Below are positions 25,897-35,500 of a DNA stretch of 64,000 bases, piece by piece (the stretch's first letter is position 1; each line of letters opens with the position of its first letter). A program made the translations under genes and the position numbers. The stretch comes from Sphingomonas hengshuiensis (lineage in GTDB: Bacteria > Pseudomonadota > Alphaproteobacteria > Sphingomonadales > Sphingomonadaceae), in NCBI RefSeq assembly GCF_000935025.1, contig NZ_CP010836.1, positions 4,566,001-4,630,000 on the forward strand, read 5' to 3'. The notes below the pieces were generated by a model. It ran no database searches, was not told the origin of the DNA, and saw nothing but the letters and a program-made list of their open reading frames with translations.

Positions 25897-26995
25897 ATGC
25901 TCGAAGCGCTCGCCGCGCTCGCCAAGGGGATCGGCACTGCGGCGGCGCTGACCGCTGCGGGCACGATCCTGGCGCGGGTAACCTGGGCGCGCGGCGGCGC
26001 CCAGTCGCGTCCGATGGCTGCGGGTGTCACGCGCTGGGCGGGCATCGCGCTGGCGATCACAGCCTGCGGGGAGGCGCTGCTGTTCTTCGTGCGGCTCGGC
26101 GGCGGCGCGGACGCGGCGACGCTTGGCGCGCTGTTCCTGTCACCGCTCGGCGCGGCGCTGGGGCTGCATCTCGTCGGTGGTATATGGGTAGCGGCGTTCG
26201 CGAGGAGGCGGGTCGCACTGGTCGGCGCGGCGATGATCCTCGCCGCGTTCGGCGTCGTCGGCCATGCCGCTACCAACGGCATCGTGACATCGATCACCGT
26301 CATCCTGCACGTAACCGCCGCCGCCTGGTGGTTGGGCGGCCTGTGGATCCTGCTCGGGGCGAACCGGACCAGCGCGGCGGAATTTCTGTCACTGGTCGAC
26401 CGGTTCAGCCGACAGGCAGTCTGGGTGGTCGGCGTCCTCCTCGCCGCTGCCCTGACAACGACCGCCGCCTTGCTCAACTTGCGGATCGATCTCGCGCTTG
26501 CCTATCAGCAGGGACTGCTCGTCAAGCTCGCCTTTACCGGCGCACTGCTCGTCCTGGCAGGTATCAACAAACTGATCCTGACACCCCGTCTTGCCGCCCG
26601 TGCCGACGCTCGTGTCTGGCTGCGCCGGGCGATTGTCGCCGAGATACTGCTGTTCGTCGGCGCGCTCACCACGACGGCATATCTCACCACCTATCTGTCA
26701 CCGCATGACGCAGACGACGCAGCCCATGCCCATGGCGATGCGGGTGCGGCGCATGGTCCGATCGCTGTTGTCGATCCCTGGGCAGCCGCGGTGCCCGGAG
26801 GGGCGATGACGGGCGCCGGCTATATGACGATCGTGAACAATCAGCCGGTGGCGGATCGCCTGATCGGCGCGAGCAGCCCATGGGCCGAGCGTGTCGATAT
26901 ACAGGCGTCGGAACGGGCCCGCGGGATAGCCCATATGCGTGCGCCCAAAGCGTTGCCGGTGCCTGCCCACGGGCAGGTTGTGCTGCGGCACGGCG
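25897..26995 (+). pseudogene. copD: CopD membrane protein fused to a PCuAC chaperone domain, truncated
   Basis: ATG 25897 starts a CopD protein with about eight membrane helices (including VILHVTAAAWWLGGLWILLG and LLVKLAFTGALLVLAGINKL). At about residue 268 a His/Asp/Ala linker (HDADDAAHAHGDAGAAHG) leads in frame into a PCuAC copper chaperone domain: VVDPWAAAVPGGAMTGAGYM, then ADRLIGASSPWAERVDIQ and IAHMRAPKALPVPAHGQVVLR. The domain is cut near 26990, where the sequence becomes the reverse of an integrase gene. The frame stays open by chance to 27537. The C-terminal copper ligands of PCuAC are therefore missing. The CopD part may still work. Confidence 0.8.
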
Positions 26996-27453
26996 CGCAG
27001 GACGGCCAAGACTTCCTGCGGCGACATCTTCGAGACGGGAAGGCTGCCGATCATCGGATACGTCATGCCGAGCAGCCAGCGAATCTTGTCGAGCGTGATC
27101 GGTGCGCGGCCCTCCCGTTCATTCTTCGGCACCCATTCTTCTGCGATCGTCTTGAACGTGTTGTCGGCCGCCACCTTGCGCGCGAGGTTCTCGCCCCTCT
27201 TCTCGGCAGCGGGATCGAGGCCGGCGGCAATCTGCTCCCGCGCCTTATCGCGCCGCTGGCGCGCCATGGCGATTCCCACCTCGGGCCAGGCGCCGAAATA
27301 GAGCGTCTTCTGCCGGCCAAGGTGTCGGCAGTTCATGCGCCAGAGTTTCGTACCGTTGGTCTGGACGACGAGGTAGAGCCCATCGGAGTCGGCCACCTTG
27401 GAGGCCTTGTCTTTGGGCTTCGCGTTGGTGATCTGGATGTGATTCAGTGCCAT
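26995..27453 (-). pseudogene. P4-type tyrosine integrase, N-terminal remnant
   Basis: From ATG 27453 about 150 residues of a P4-like integrase are present. The arm-binding domain (MALNHIQITNAKPKDKASKV, SDGLYLVVQTNGTKLWRM, KTLYFGAWPEVGIAMARQRR) is followed by the start of the core-binding domain (FKTIAEEWVPKNE, ITLDKIRWLLGMTYPMIGSLPVSKMSPQEVL). It then stops abruptly near 26995 against the copD-PCuAC gene, so the catalytic domain is gone. Its position beside tRNA-Leu and its direction away from the tRNA are those of an island integrase. The break is probably the scar of a deletion inside the island. Confidence 0.85.
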
Positions 27454-27481
27454 GATGGTACCAGCTCCAAAGGGCTCTCCG

Positions 27482-27514
27482 GCACCATCAAAAACACCAT
27501 CATTTTGATGGTGC
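27482..27514. promoter_or_regulatory. Inverted repeat upstream of the integrase
   Basis: GCACCATCAAAA (27482-27493) and TTTTGATGGTGC (27503-27514) are exact inverted repeats around a 9-base centre that itself repeats CACCATCA. It lies 29-61 bases before the integrase ATG and may be a binding site for integrase or an excision factor. It is also a weak terminator-like hairpin. Near the attachment site, GCTGGACG is repeated at 27593-27600 and 27603-27610. Confidence 0.5.
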
Positions 27515-27626
27515 TGCCGATGGATTCGGGTGGATGAGCCCGGATTCCATTTGGCGATTTTCACTGAAAATATGCTGTAAAACCAGCTGTTTGCTGGACG
27601 CTGCTGGACGTATCCAGAGCCAGTAT

Positions 27627-27713
27627 TGGTGCCCAGAAGAGGACTCGAACCTCCACGACCTTGCGATCGCCAGCACCTGAAGCTGGTGCGTCTACCAATT
27701 CCGCCATCTGGGC
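27627..27713 (-). tRNA. tRNA-Leu (CAG)
   Basis: An 87-base tRNA with acceptor stem GCCCAGA paired to TCTGGGC, discriminator A and encoded CCA. The anticodon loop TTCAGGT gives anticodon CAG (leucine, CUG codon), with the long variable arm expected of tRNA-Leu and a TTCGAGT T-loop. Its 3' end (27627) faces the integrase remnant. Such 3' ends are classic attachment sites for P4-type islands, and the gene is left intact. Confidence 0.95.
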
Positions 27714-27856
27714 ACGGGGTAGGGGGCGGCCTTTAGGGGCGGGGTGGTTGGCTTGTCAACTGCGACGTTGCGGAAAAGCGAAGCGTGCGTGGCGCTTGCC
27801 GTTTTGGGCTGCGCGCGGCATTGGGGGCGGCTCGCAGGACGGCGGATGAGGCGGAC

Positions 27857-28783
27857 ATGAAAGACAGGCTGGTAACGCTGATCGGTGGCGGCGGATTTTT
27901 TGGCCGCTATGTCGCACAGGAATTGCTGCGCGCCGGCGCGCGGGTGCGCATTGCGCAGAAGCGGCCGCGCGATGCGTGGTTCCTCAAGCCGCAGGGCGGG
28001 CTCGGCCAGACCCAGTTCGTCGCGGCCGACATCGCCCAGCCCGAGACGCTGCGCCACGCCGTCGACGGCGCCGACGCAGTGGTGAACCTGGTCGGCATCC
28101 TCGCAGGCAATTTCCAGGCAGTGCATGTCGACGGCGCGCGCAACGTTGCGGCGGCGGCGAAGGCGGCGGGCGTAGAGGCGCTGGTCCATGTCTCGGCGAT
28201 CGGCGCGGATCCGGCTTCGGCATCGGCCTATGGCCGGTCGAAGGGCGAGGGCGAGGCGGCGGTGCGCGGCGCCTTTCCCGAGGCGACGATCCTGCGCCCC
28301 TCGATTCTGTTCGGGCGCGAGGATGCATTTGTGAACCGCTTCGCCGGGATGATCGCCGCCGCGCCGGTAGTGCCGGTGCTGCGCGCCGGGGTGAAGTTCC
28401 AGCCGGCCTATGTCGCCGATGCGGCGCAGGCCGTCGTCGCGGCGCTCGCCGATCCGGGCCAGCATGGCGGGCAGCTGTACGAACTGGGCGGGCCCGATGT
28501 GATCAGCATGGGCGCGCTTCATCGCTGGATCGCCGATGCGATCGGTCGCAAGCCGCATTTCCTCGAGCTTCCCGATTCGGTCGGCGCGATCCTGGCCTCG
28601 CTGCCGGGGACGCCGATCACGCAGGACCAGTGGCGGATGCTCCAGCAGGACAATGTCGTTGCGCCAGGGGCCAAGGGGTTCGCCGCACTGGGGATCACCC
28701 CCACGCCGCTCGCCGCGGTCGCGCCGGGGTGGCTGGTGCGCTTCCGCCGGCATGGGCGTTTCGGGCGGCTCGGCGCAGCCTGA
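27857..28783 (+). CDS. NDUFA9-like NAD(P)-binding protein
   Basis: A 308-residue atypical short-chain reductase of the complex I NDUFA9 family. The dinucleotide motif is LIGGGGFFGRYVAQELL, followed by VVNLVGIL, HVSAIGADPASASAYGRSKGEGE (the YxxxK pair), and ATILRPSILFG. In alphaproteobacteria this protein is linked to complex I or quinone-related functions, but its exact substrate is not known. The start ATG 27857 sits just before the glycine-rich motif. It precedes uppP by 44 bases and may share its promoter. Confidence 0.85.
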   Translation: MKDRLVTLIGGGGFFGRYVAQELLRAGARVRIAQKRPRDAWFLKPQGGLGQTQFVAADIAQPETLRHAVDGADAVVNLVGILAGNFQAVHVDGARNVAAAAKAAGVEALVHVSAIGADPASASAYGRSKGEGEAAVRGAFPEATILRPSILFGREDAFVNRFAGMIAAAPVVPVLRAGVKFQPAYVADAAQAVVAALADPGQHGGQLYELGGPDVISMGALHRWIADAIGRKPHFLELPDSVGAILASLPGTPITQDQWRMLQQDNVVAPGAKGFAALGITPTPLAAVAPGWLVRFRRHGRFGRLGAA

Positions 28784-28827
28784 GCGCGCGCCTTACTCCC
28801 TATCGTTAACAGGAGCCGGGTGGCTGC

Positions 28828-29634
28828 ATGACCGAAATTCTCGTCGCGATCCTGCTCGGCATCGTCGAGGGCGTAACCGAATTCCTGCCGGTATCGTCGA
28901 CCGGGCATCTGATCCTCGCCAGCGAGCTGCTCGGCTATGATTCGGAGCAATGGGCGATGTTCAACGTCGTCATCCAGCTCGGCGCGATCCTGGCGGTGGT
29001 GGTGCTGTACTGGCGCACCTTCTGGGCGGTCGCGGTGGGGCTGTTGCAGCTAAACCCGGTATCGTGGCGGTTCCTGCGCAACCTGGTGATCGCGTTCATC
29101 CCGGCGGCGGTGATCGGGCTGGCGCTGCATGACCATATCGAGGCGCTGCTGGGGTCGCCACGCGTCGTCGCGGTCGCGCTGATCGTCGGGGGCATCGCGA
29201 TCCTAGTGATCGAGCGGCTGGTACGCGACGCGCATATCGTCGGGATCGCCGACATCCCGGTGGTGCGGGTGATCGGGATCGGCCTCATCCAGTGCATGGC
29301 GATGGTGCCGGGGGTCAGCCGTTCGGGCGCGACGATCCTGGGCGCGCTGTCGCTGGGGGTCGAGCGCCGTACCGCCGCCGAGTTCAGCTTCTTCCTGGCG
29401 ATCCCGACGATGCTCGGCGCGACGGTGCTCGGGCTGGCCAAGCATGGCGGCACGCTGGCGTCGGGGCGAGTCGGCTGGACCGAGATCGGCGTGGGGTTCG
29501 TGGTGTCGTTCCTGGTCGCGATCCTGGTGATCAAATGGTTCGTCGGGATCGTCAGCAAGCACGGTTTCACGCCCTTTGCCTGGTATCGTATCGTCGCCGG
29601 CAGCGCGGCGCTGATCTGGCTTTCGATGCGATAA
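28828..29634 (+). CDS. uppP: Undecaprenyl-diphosphate phosphatase
   Basis: A 268-residue integral membrane enzyme of the BacA/UppP family. It removes a phosphate from undecaprenyl diphosphate so that the lipid carrier can be reused for peptidoglycan and other envelope polymers. Signature motifs are GIVEGVTEFLPVSSTGHL near the N-terminus (catalytic Glu and Ser) and PGVSRSGATI in the second half, with about eight helices. ATG 28828 has AGGAG upstream. Loss or overexpression of this family alters bacitracin sensitivity. Confidence 0.95.
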   Translation: MTEILVAILLGIVEGVTEFLPVSSTGHLILASELLGYDSEQWAMFNVVIQLGAILAVVVLYWRTFWAVAVGLLQLNPVSWRFLRNLVIAFIPAAVIGLALHDHIEALLGSPRVVAVALIVGGIAILVIERLVRDAHIVGIADIPVVRVIGIGLIQCMAMVPGVSRSGATILGALSLGVERRTAAEFSFFLAIPTMLGATVLGLAKHGGTLASGRVGWTEIGVGFVVSFLVAILVIKWFVGIVSKHGFTPFAWYRIVAGSAALIWLSMR

Positions 29635-29757
29635 GGCCGTATCGGACCTATATTGGCGGAACTTTACGGGTTTTCACAAAGCCGCGGCCGGCGAATCCTT
29701 TAATAGGTAAGTGGTACTGACTTTTCGTCCTGCCGCCGCTCTGCTAAGGGGCGCGGC

Positions 29758-31200
29758 ATGGCTGATGATGCAATGCTCAAATTCGTCGGGCGGACCCAGT
29801 CCTACCCGGACAAGCGCCCTGCGGACCTGCGCGCGGAAGATTTTCGCGAGATCGCGGAACGCTATGCCGTGCCCGATGCGGAGGCGCAGGCCGGGCGCTG
29901 CTCGCAATGCGGCGTGCCCTATTGCTCGGTGCATTGCCCGCTGCACAATCACATCCCCGACTGGCTGCGGCTGACCGCGGAGGGGCGGCTGCGCGAGGCG
30001 TATCAGCTGTCGAACAGCACCTCGACCATGCCCGAGATCTGCGGCCGCATCTGCCCGCAGGACCGGCTGTGCGAAGGCAATTGCGTCATCGAATTTTCGG
30101 GGCACGGCGCGGTCACGATCGGGTCGGTCGAGAAGTTCATCACCGATACCGCCTGGGAACAGGGCTGGGTCGAGCCGGTGCATGTCGGCGCGGCGACCGG
30201 CCAGTCGGTCGGGATCATCGGCGCGGGGCCGGCGGGGCTTTCGGCTGCCGAATATCTGCGCACCGCGGGCCATGACGTCCATGTCTATGACCGCCACGAT
30301 CGCGCGGGCGGGCTGCTGACCTATGGCATCCCCGGCTTCAAGCTCGAGAAGGAAATCGTGATGCGCCGCGTCGCGCGGCTCGAGGAAGCGGGAATCGTCT
30401 TCCATTGCGGCTTCGAAGTCGGGCGTGACGCGAGCCTCGACGATCTGCGCGCGCGGCATGATTCGATCCTGATCGCGACCGGGGTGTACAAGGCACGCGG
30501 GATCAAGGCGCCCGGCGTCGGCGCTGGCGGCGTGGTCGAGGCGCTCGAGTACCTCACCGCATCGAACCGCAAGGGGTTTGGCGATGCCGTTCCCGCCTAT
30601 GACGATGGCAGCCTGAATGCTGCGGGCAAGCATGTCGTCGTGGTCGGCGGCGGCGACACCGCGATGGATTGCGTCCGCACTGCGATTCGCCAGGGCGCGG
30701 CGTCGGTGAAGTGCCTCTATCGCCGCGACCGCGCGAACATGCCGGGATCGCAGCGCGAAGTCGGCAATGCCGAGGAGGAAGGCGTCGAGTTCGTCTGGCT
30801 CTCCGCGCCCGAGGCGTTCGACGGCGGCGATACGGTCAGCGGCGTGCGCGCCGCGCGGATGCGGCTGGGCGCGCCCGATGCCTCGGGCCGCCGCGCGCCC
30901 GAAATCGATCCGGGCAGCGGCTTCCAGCTCCCCGCCGACCTGGTGATCAAGGCACTGGGGTTCGAGGCTGAGGATTTGCCGACGCTGTTCGGCGCGCCTT
31001 CGCTCGGCGTTACGCGCTGGGGGACGGTGCGCGCCGATGGCAAGACGATGATGACCAGCCTCGACGGCGTGTTCGCGGCGGGCGATATCGTGCGCGGCGC
31101 GAGTCTCGTCGTCTGGGCGATTCGCGACGGTCGCGATGTCGCGGCGCATATGCATGCCTGGATGCGCGCGCGCGCCGACGCTGCGGTTCGCGCCGCCTGA
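29758..31200 (+). CDS. gltD: Glutamate synthase small subunit
   Basis: A 480-residue NADPH-dependent GltD subunit, feeding electrons to GltB to make glutamate from glutamine and 2-oxoglutarate. The N-terminal domain binds two 4Fe-4S clusters through CSQCGVPYCSVHCPLHN and CGRICPQDRLCEGNC. Two dinucleotide motifs follow, VGIIGAGPAGLSAAEYL (FAD) and KHVVVVGGGDTAMDCVR (NADPH). The C-terminus has GVFAAGDIVRGASLVVWAIRDGR. It lies upstream of gltB, separated by two small DUF2059 genes, in what appears to be one operon. Confidence 0.95.
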   Translation: MADDAMLKFVGRTQSYPDKRPADLRAEDFREIAERYAVPDAEAQAGRCSQCGVPYCSVHCPLHNHIPDWLRLTAEGRLREAYQLSNSTSTMPEICGRICPQDRLCEGNCVIEFSGHGAVTIGSVEKFITDTAWEQGWVEPVHVGAATGQSVGIIGAGPAGLSAAEYLRTAGHDVHVYDRHDRAGGLLTYGIPGFKLEKEIVMRRVARLEEAGIVFHCGFEVGRDASLDDLRARHDSILIATGVYKARGIKAPGVGAGGVVEALEYLTASNRKGFGDAVPAYDDGSLNAAGKHVVVVGGGDTAMDCVRTAIRQGAASVKCLYRRDRANMPGSQREVGNAEEEGVEFVWLSAPEAFDGGDTVSGVRAARMRLGAPDASGRRAPEIDPGSGFQLPADLVIKALGFEAEDLPTLFGAPSLGVTRWGTVRADGKTMMTSLDGVFAAGDIVRGASLVVWAIRDGRDVAAHMHAWMRARADAAVRAA

Positions 31201-31214
31201 ACGGGGATAGCGTC

Positions 31215-31901
31215 ATGAAGTCACTCCTTGCGGCGTTCGCGGTCGCCACTGCGGCATTGTTGCCCTCGACGGCGCAGGCGCGTGGTGCGCCCATTGCGGT
31301 CGCGCCCAGCCCCGATGTCGAGCAGCTGGTGGCGATGCTGGTCGGTGATGACGCGATGCTGCGCCTGGGTACGCGGGCGTTTGATGCGAATATCGAAGAG
31401 GAACTCGCCGCCGATCCGCAGGCCAAGGCGCTTCTGGCCCGCGATCCCGGGCTCAAAACCTATGTGTCGGACCAGCTGCGGGCGTCGTTCGTTGCGGTGC
31501 TCCAGCGGGAACTGCCGACGCTCCGCGGCCAGCTGGGCACGCTTTTCGCCAGCGAGCTGACGGCAACCGAAGTCGCCGACACGCTGGCGTTCTTCTCCAG
31601 CCCGGTCGGCAGGAAGCTGATCGCGCAAGTCTATCAGGCAGCGGGCGACACGCCCGGGCAGGACCAGGCGGCGATGCAGCAGGCGGCGATCGCATCGGTG
31701 ATGGCGAACCTCCAGCCCGAGGATTACCCGGCATTGATGGCGTTCGGGGCGAGCAGCGCCGCGCAGAAGATGCAGGTGGTGAACCCCAAGATCAGCGCGA
31801 CCAGCCAGGCGTGGGCCGAAAAGCTGGTCTCCGCGAACGAGGCTGCGTTCCGGCAACAGGCGATCGCCGCGGTGGCCGACTATATGGCGAAGCAGAGGTG
31901 A
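31215..31901 (+). CDS. DUF2059 periplasmic protein (first)
   Basis: A 228-residue protein with a signal peptide (MKSLLAAFAVATAALLPSTAQA) and a helical DUF2059 domain, visible in ELTATEVADTLAFFSSPVGRKLIAQV. It starts 15 bases after gltD and ends 2 bases before the next DUF2059 gene. The family is found widely in sphingomonads and caulobacters with no established function. Being inside the gltD-gltB unit suggests co-expression with nitrogen assimilation but does not show a functional link. Confidence 0.8.
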   Translation: MKSLLAAFAVATAALLPSTAQARGAPIAVAPSPDVEQLVAMLVGDDAMLRLGTRAFDANIEEELAADPQAKALLARDPGLKTYVSDQLRASFVAVLQRELPTLRGQLGTLFASELTATEVADTLAFFSSPVGRKLIAQVYQAAGDTPGQDQAAMQQAAIASVMANLQPEDYPALMAFGASSAAQKMQVVNPKISATSQAWAEKLVSANEAAFRQQAIAAVADYMAKQR

Positions 31902-31903
31902 GC

Positions 31904-32533
31904 GTGCGGCACCTTGGCTGGGCAATCGCGATGCTATGTGCCGTGCCCGGCGGCCCGGCCTATGCGCAGGCAGCCCCGCAGGCAGAGGTGGTGGATGCCG
32001 CGCGCCTCGCGATCGCCGACTCGATCGTCGCAAAGCTGGTCCCCACGGGCATTTACCTGCGGATGATGCGCGACACCTTCCCGCCGATGATGGACGCGAT
32101 GATCGCGCGGATGAGCGGAATGACCGCCGCCGATCTGGGCGCGAAGGATACCGACGGCAAGACGCTGGAGCAAAGCGCCATCGCGAACGACCCCGCCTTT
32201 CGCGAGCGCATGACGATCATGACTCGGGTGATGGGCGAAGAACTGGGCAAGGTGATGGACGGGCTGGAGCCGCGCGTGCGCACGGCGCTCGGCAAATCCT
32301 TCGCGCGGCGCTTCACGCTCCAGCAACTCCGCGACTTCGACGCCTTTTTCGCGACTCCTTCGGGCGCCGCCTTCGCGAAAGACTATCTGCTGACCTTGAT
32401 GGATCCTGAGATGATGCAGGAAATGTCGGCCGCCACCCCCGAACTCATCCGCGCGATGCCCGCCATCATGGCGCGCGTCGAAAAGGAAACGGCACATCTG
32501 CCGCCCCTGCCCAAGCCCGAGAGCAAGCAATGA
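31904..32533 (+). CDS. DUF2059 periplasmic protein (second)
   Basis: A 209-residue paralogue of the previous protein. From GTG 31904, preceded by AGAGGTGA, it has a signal peptide (HLGWAIAMLCAVPGGPAYAQ) and the DUF2059 segment FTLQQLRDFDAFFATPSGAAFAKDYL. It is rich in methionine (RMMRDTFPPMMDAMIARMSGM), which is unusual but may simply be helix packing. Its stop overlaps the gltB ATG by 4 bases, so it is translationally coupled to gltB. Confidence 0.78.
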   Translation: MRHLGWAIAMLCAVPGGPAYAQAAPQAEVVDAARLAIADSIVAKLVPTGIYLRMMRDTFPPMMDAMIARMSGMTAADLGAKDTDGKTLEQSAIANDPAFRERMTIMTRVMGEELGKVMDGLEPRVRTALGKSFARRFTLQQLRDFDAFFATPSGAAFAKDYLLTLMDPEMMQEMSAATPELIRAMPAIMARVEKETAHLPPLPKPESKQ

Positions 32534-35500
32534 CCCACGAATCCGAACGCGACCGCCTTGCCCGTGAAGGCATGTACCGTCCCGAGTTCGAAGGCGATGC
32601 CTGTGGCGTCGGCCTTGTCGCCGCGACCGATGGCGTGGCCTCGCGCCGCGTCGTCCAGTCGGCGATCGATGCGCTGAAGGCGGTGTGGCATCGCGGCGCG
32701 GTCGACGCCGATGGCAAGACTGGCGACGGCGCCGGCATCCATGTCGACTTGCCGGCCAGCTTCTTCGACGATGCGATCGCCGCGGGCGGGCATCGCGTGC
32801 GGCCGAACCGGCTGGCGGTGGGCATGGTCTTCCTGCCGCGCACCGATCTGGGCGCGCAGGAGACGTGCCGCACGATCGTCGAGAGCGAGATCATCGAGGC
32901 GGGCTATACCATCTATGGCTGGCGCCAGGTGCCTGTCGACGTGCGCGTCATCGGGATGAAGGCGCAGGCGACCCGGCCCGAGATCGAGCAGATCATGATC
33001 GCCGGGCCGATGCCCGACGCGGTCGATGCCGCCGAGTTCGAGAAGAATTTGTACCTGATCCGCCGGCGTATCGAACGCCGGGTGATCGCGGCGCAGATCA
33101 GCGGCTTCTACATCTGTTCGCTGTCGTGCCGCTCGATCGTGTACAAGGGGCTGTTCCTGGCGGAATCGCTGTCCGAATTCTATCCGGACCTGAAGGACGA
33201 ACGCTTCGTCAGCCGCGTCGCGATCTTTCACCAGCGCTATTCGACCAACACCTTCCCGCAATGGTGGCTGGCGCAGCCGTTCCGCTGCCTCGCCCACAAT
33301 GGCGAGATCAACACGATTCGCGGCAACAAGAACTGGATGCTCAGCCACGAGATCAAGATGGCGAGCATCGCGTTCGGCGAGCAGAGCGAGGACATCAAGC
33401 CGGTGATCCCGGCGGGCGCCAGCGATACCGCCGCGCTCGACGCGGTGTTCGAGGCGATCTGCCGCTCGGGCCGCGACGCGCCGACCGCCAAGCTGATGCT
33501 GGTGCCCGAGGCGATGGGCGACGACACCCCCGCGCCGCATCTGGCGATGTACCAGTATCTCGCCAGCGTGATGGAGCCGTGGGACGGCCCCGCCGCGCTC
33601 GCGATGACCGATGGCCGCTGGGCCGTCGCGGGGATGGACCGCAATGCGCTGCGCCCCCTGCGCTATACCCAGACCGCCGACGGGCTGCTGATCGTCGGGT
33701 CGGAAGCCGGGATGGTCCAGGTCGCCGAGGCGAATGTGCTCGCCAAGGGCCGGCTGGGGCCGGGGCAGATGATCGCCGTCGACTTGCAGGAAGGCGTGCT
33801 GCTCGAGGACCGCGCGATCAAGGACAAGATCGCGGGCGAGGCCGATTATGCCGCGATGATCGGCGAATTCCTCGGCGTCGAGGATCTGCCCGCGCCCGAG
33901 GCGATCCCCGCCTATTTCGAGCGCGCCGAGCTGACCCGGCGCCAGGTCGCCGCCGGGCAGACGCTCGAGGATATGGAGCTGATCCTCGCGCCGATGGTCG
34001 AGACGTCGAAGGAAGCCATCGGCTCGATGGGCGACGATACCCCGCTCGCGGTGATTTCGGACAAGCCGCGGCTGATCAGCCAGTTCTTCCGCCAGAATTT
34101 CAGCCAGGTCACCAACCCGCCGATCGATCCCTTGCGCGAACGCCATGTGATGTCGCTCAAGACGCGGTTCGGCAATCTCGCCAACATCCTCGATGTCGAG
34201 GGCGGGCGCAGCCGCGTGCTCGTGCTCGAAAGCCCGGTGCTGACCAACGCCGACTGGCATCGGCTGCGCGCGCATTTCGGCGGCCAGAGCGCGGAGATCC
34301 GCTGCACCTTCCCCGCCGCGGACGGCCCCGACGGGCTGCGCGCCGCGATTGCGCGCATCCGCTATGAGGCCGAGCAGGCCGTGCGCGCCGGCTGCACCGA
34401 ACTGTTCCTGACCGACGAGCATCTGGGCGCCGATACCGTAGCCATCGCGGGCGTGCTCGCGGCGGCGGCGGTGCACACGCACCTCGTCCGCCGGGGCCTG
34501 CGCTCCTATGCCAGCGTCAATGTCCGCACCGCGGAGTGCCTCGACACGCATTATTATGCGGTGCTGATCGGCGTGGGCGCGACGACGGTGAATGCCTATC
34601 TGACCGAAGCCTCGATCGCGGATCGCCAGGCGCGCGGGCTGTTCGGCGACCTCAGCCTCGAGGAATGCCTCAAGCGCCACCGCAAGGCGATCGACGAGGG
34701 GCTGCTCAAGATCCTGTCGAAGATGGGCATCGCGGTGATCAGCTCGTATCGCGGCGGCTATAATTTCGAAGCGGTGGGCCTGAGCCGCGCGCTGGTCAAC
34801 GACCTGTTCCCCGGCATGCCCGCCAAGATTTCGGGCGAAGGCTATGCCTCGCTCCACCTCTCGGCGATGCTGCGGCACGATGCCGCCTGGGACCCGGCGG
34901 TGGCGTCGCTGCCGATCGGCGGCTTTTATCGCCAGCGCTTCGGCGGCGAGACCCATGCCTATTCGGCGCAGCTGATGCACCTGCTCCAGACCGCGGTCGG
35001 CACCGACAGCTATTCGAGCTATCTCGCCTTTTCGCGCGGGGTGCGCGACATGCCGCCGGTCTATCTGCGCGACCTGCTCGAGTTCAACTTCCCGAACGAA
35101 GCCATCGCGATCGACCAGGTCGAGGCGATCACCGAGATCCGCAAGCGCTTCGTCACTCCCGGCATGTCGCTCGGCGCACTCAGCCCCGAGGCGCATGAGA
35201 CGCTGGCGATCGCGATGAACCGCATCGGCGCCAAGGCGGTGTCGGGCGAGGGCGGCGAGGACAAGGCGCGCTACACGCCCTATGACAATGGCGACAACGC
35301 CAATTCGGTGATCAAGCAGATCGCCAGCGGGCGCTTCGGCGTGACGGCGGAATATCTCAACGCCTGTGACGAAATCGAGATCAAGGTCGCACAGGGCGCA
35401 AAGCCCGGCGAGGGCGGGCAGCTGCCCGGCTTCAAGGTGACCGAGTTCATCGCCAAGCTCCGCCATGCGACGCCGGGGGTGACGCTGATCAGCCCGCCGC

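Noticed and set aside
26698..27564. Long open frame containing the integrase remnant
   Set aside because: Only 26995-27453 is integrase; the left part is the reverse of copD-PCuAC and the part before 27453 is non-coding.
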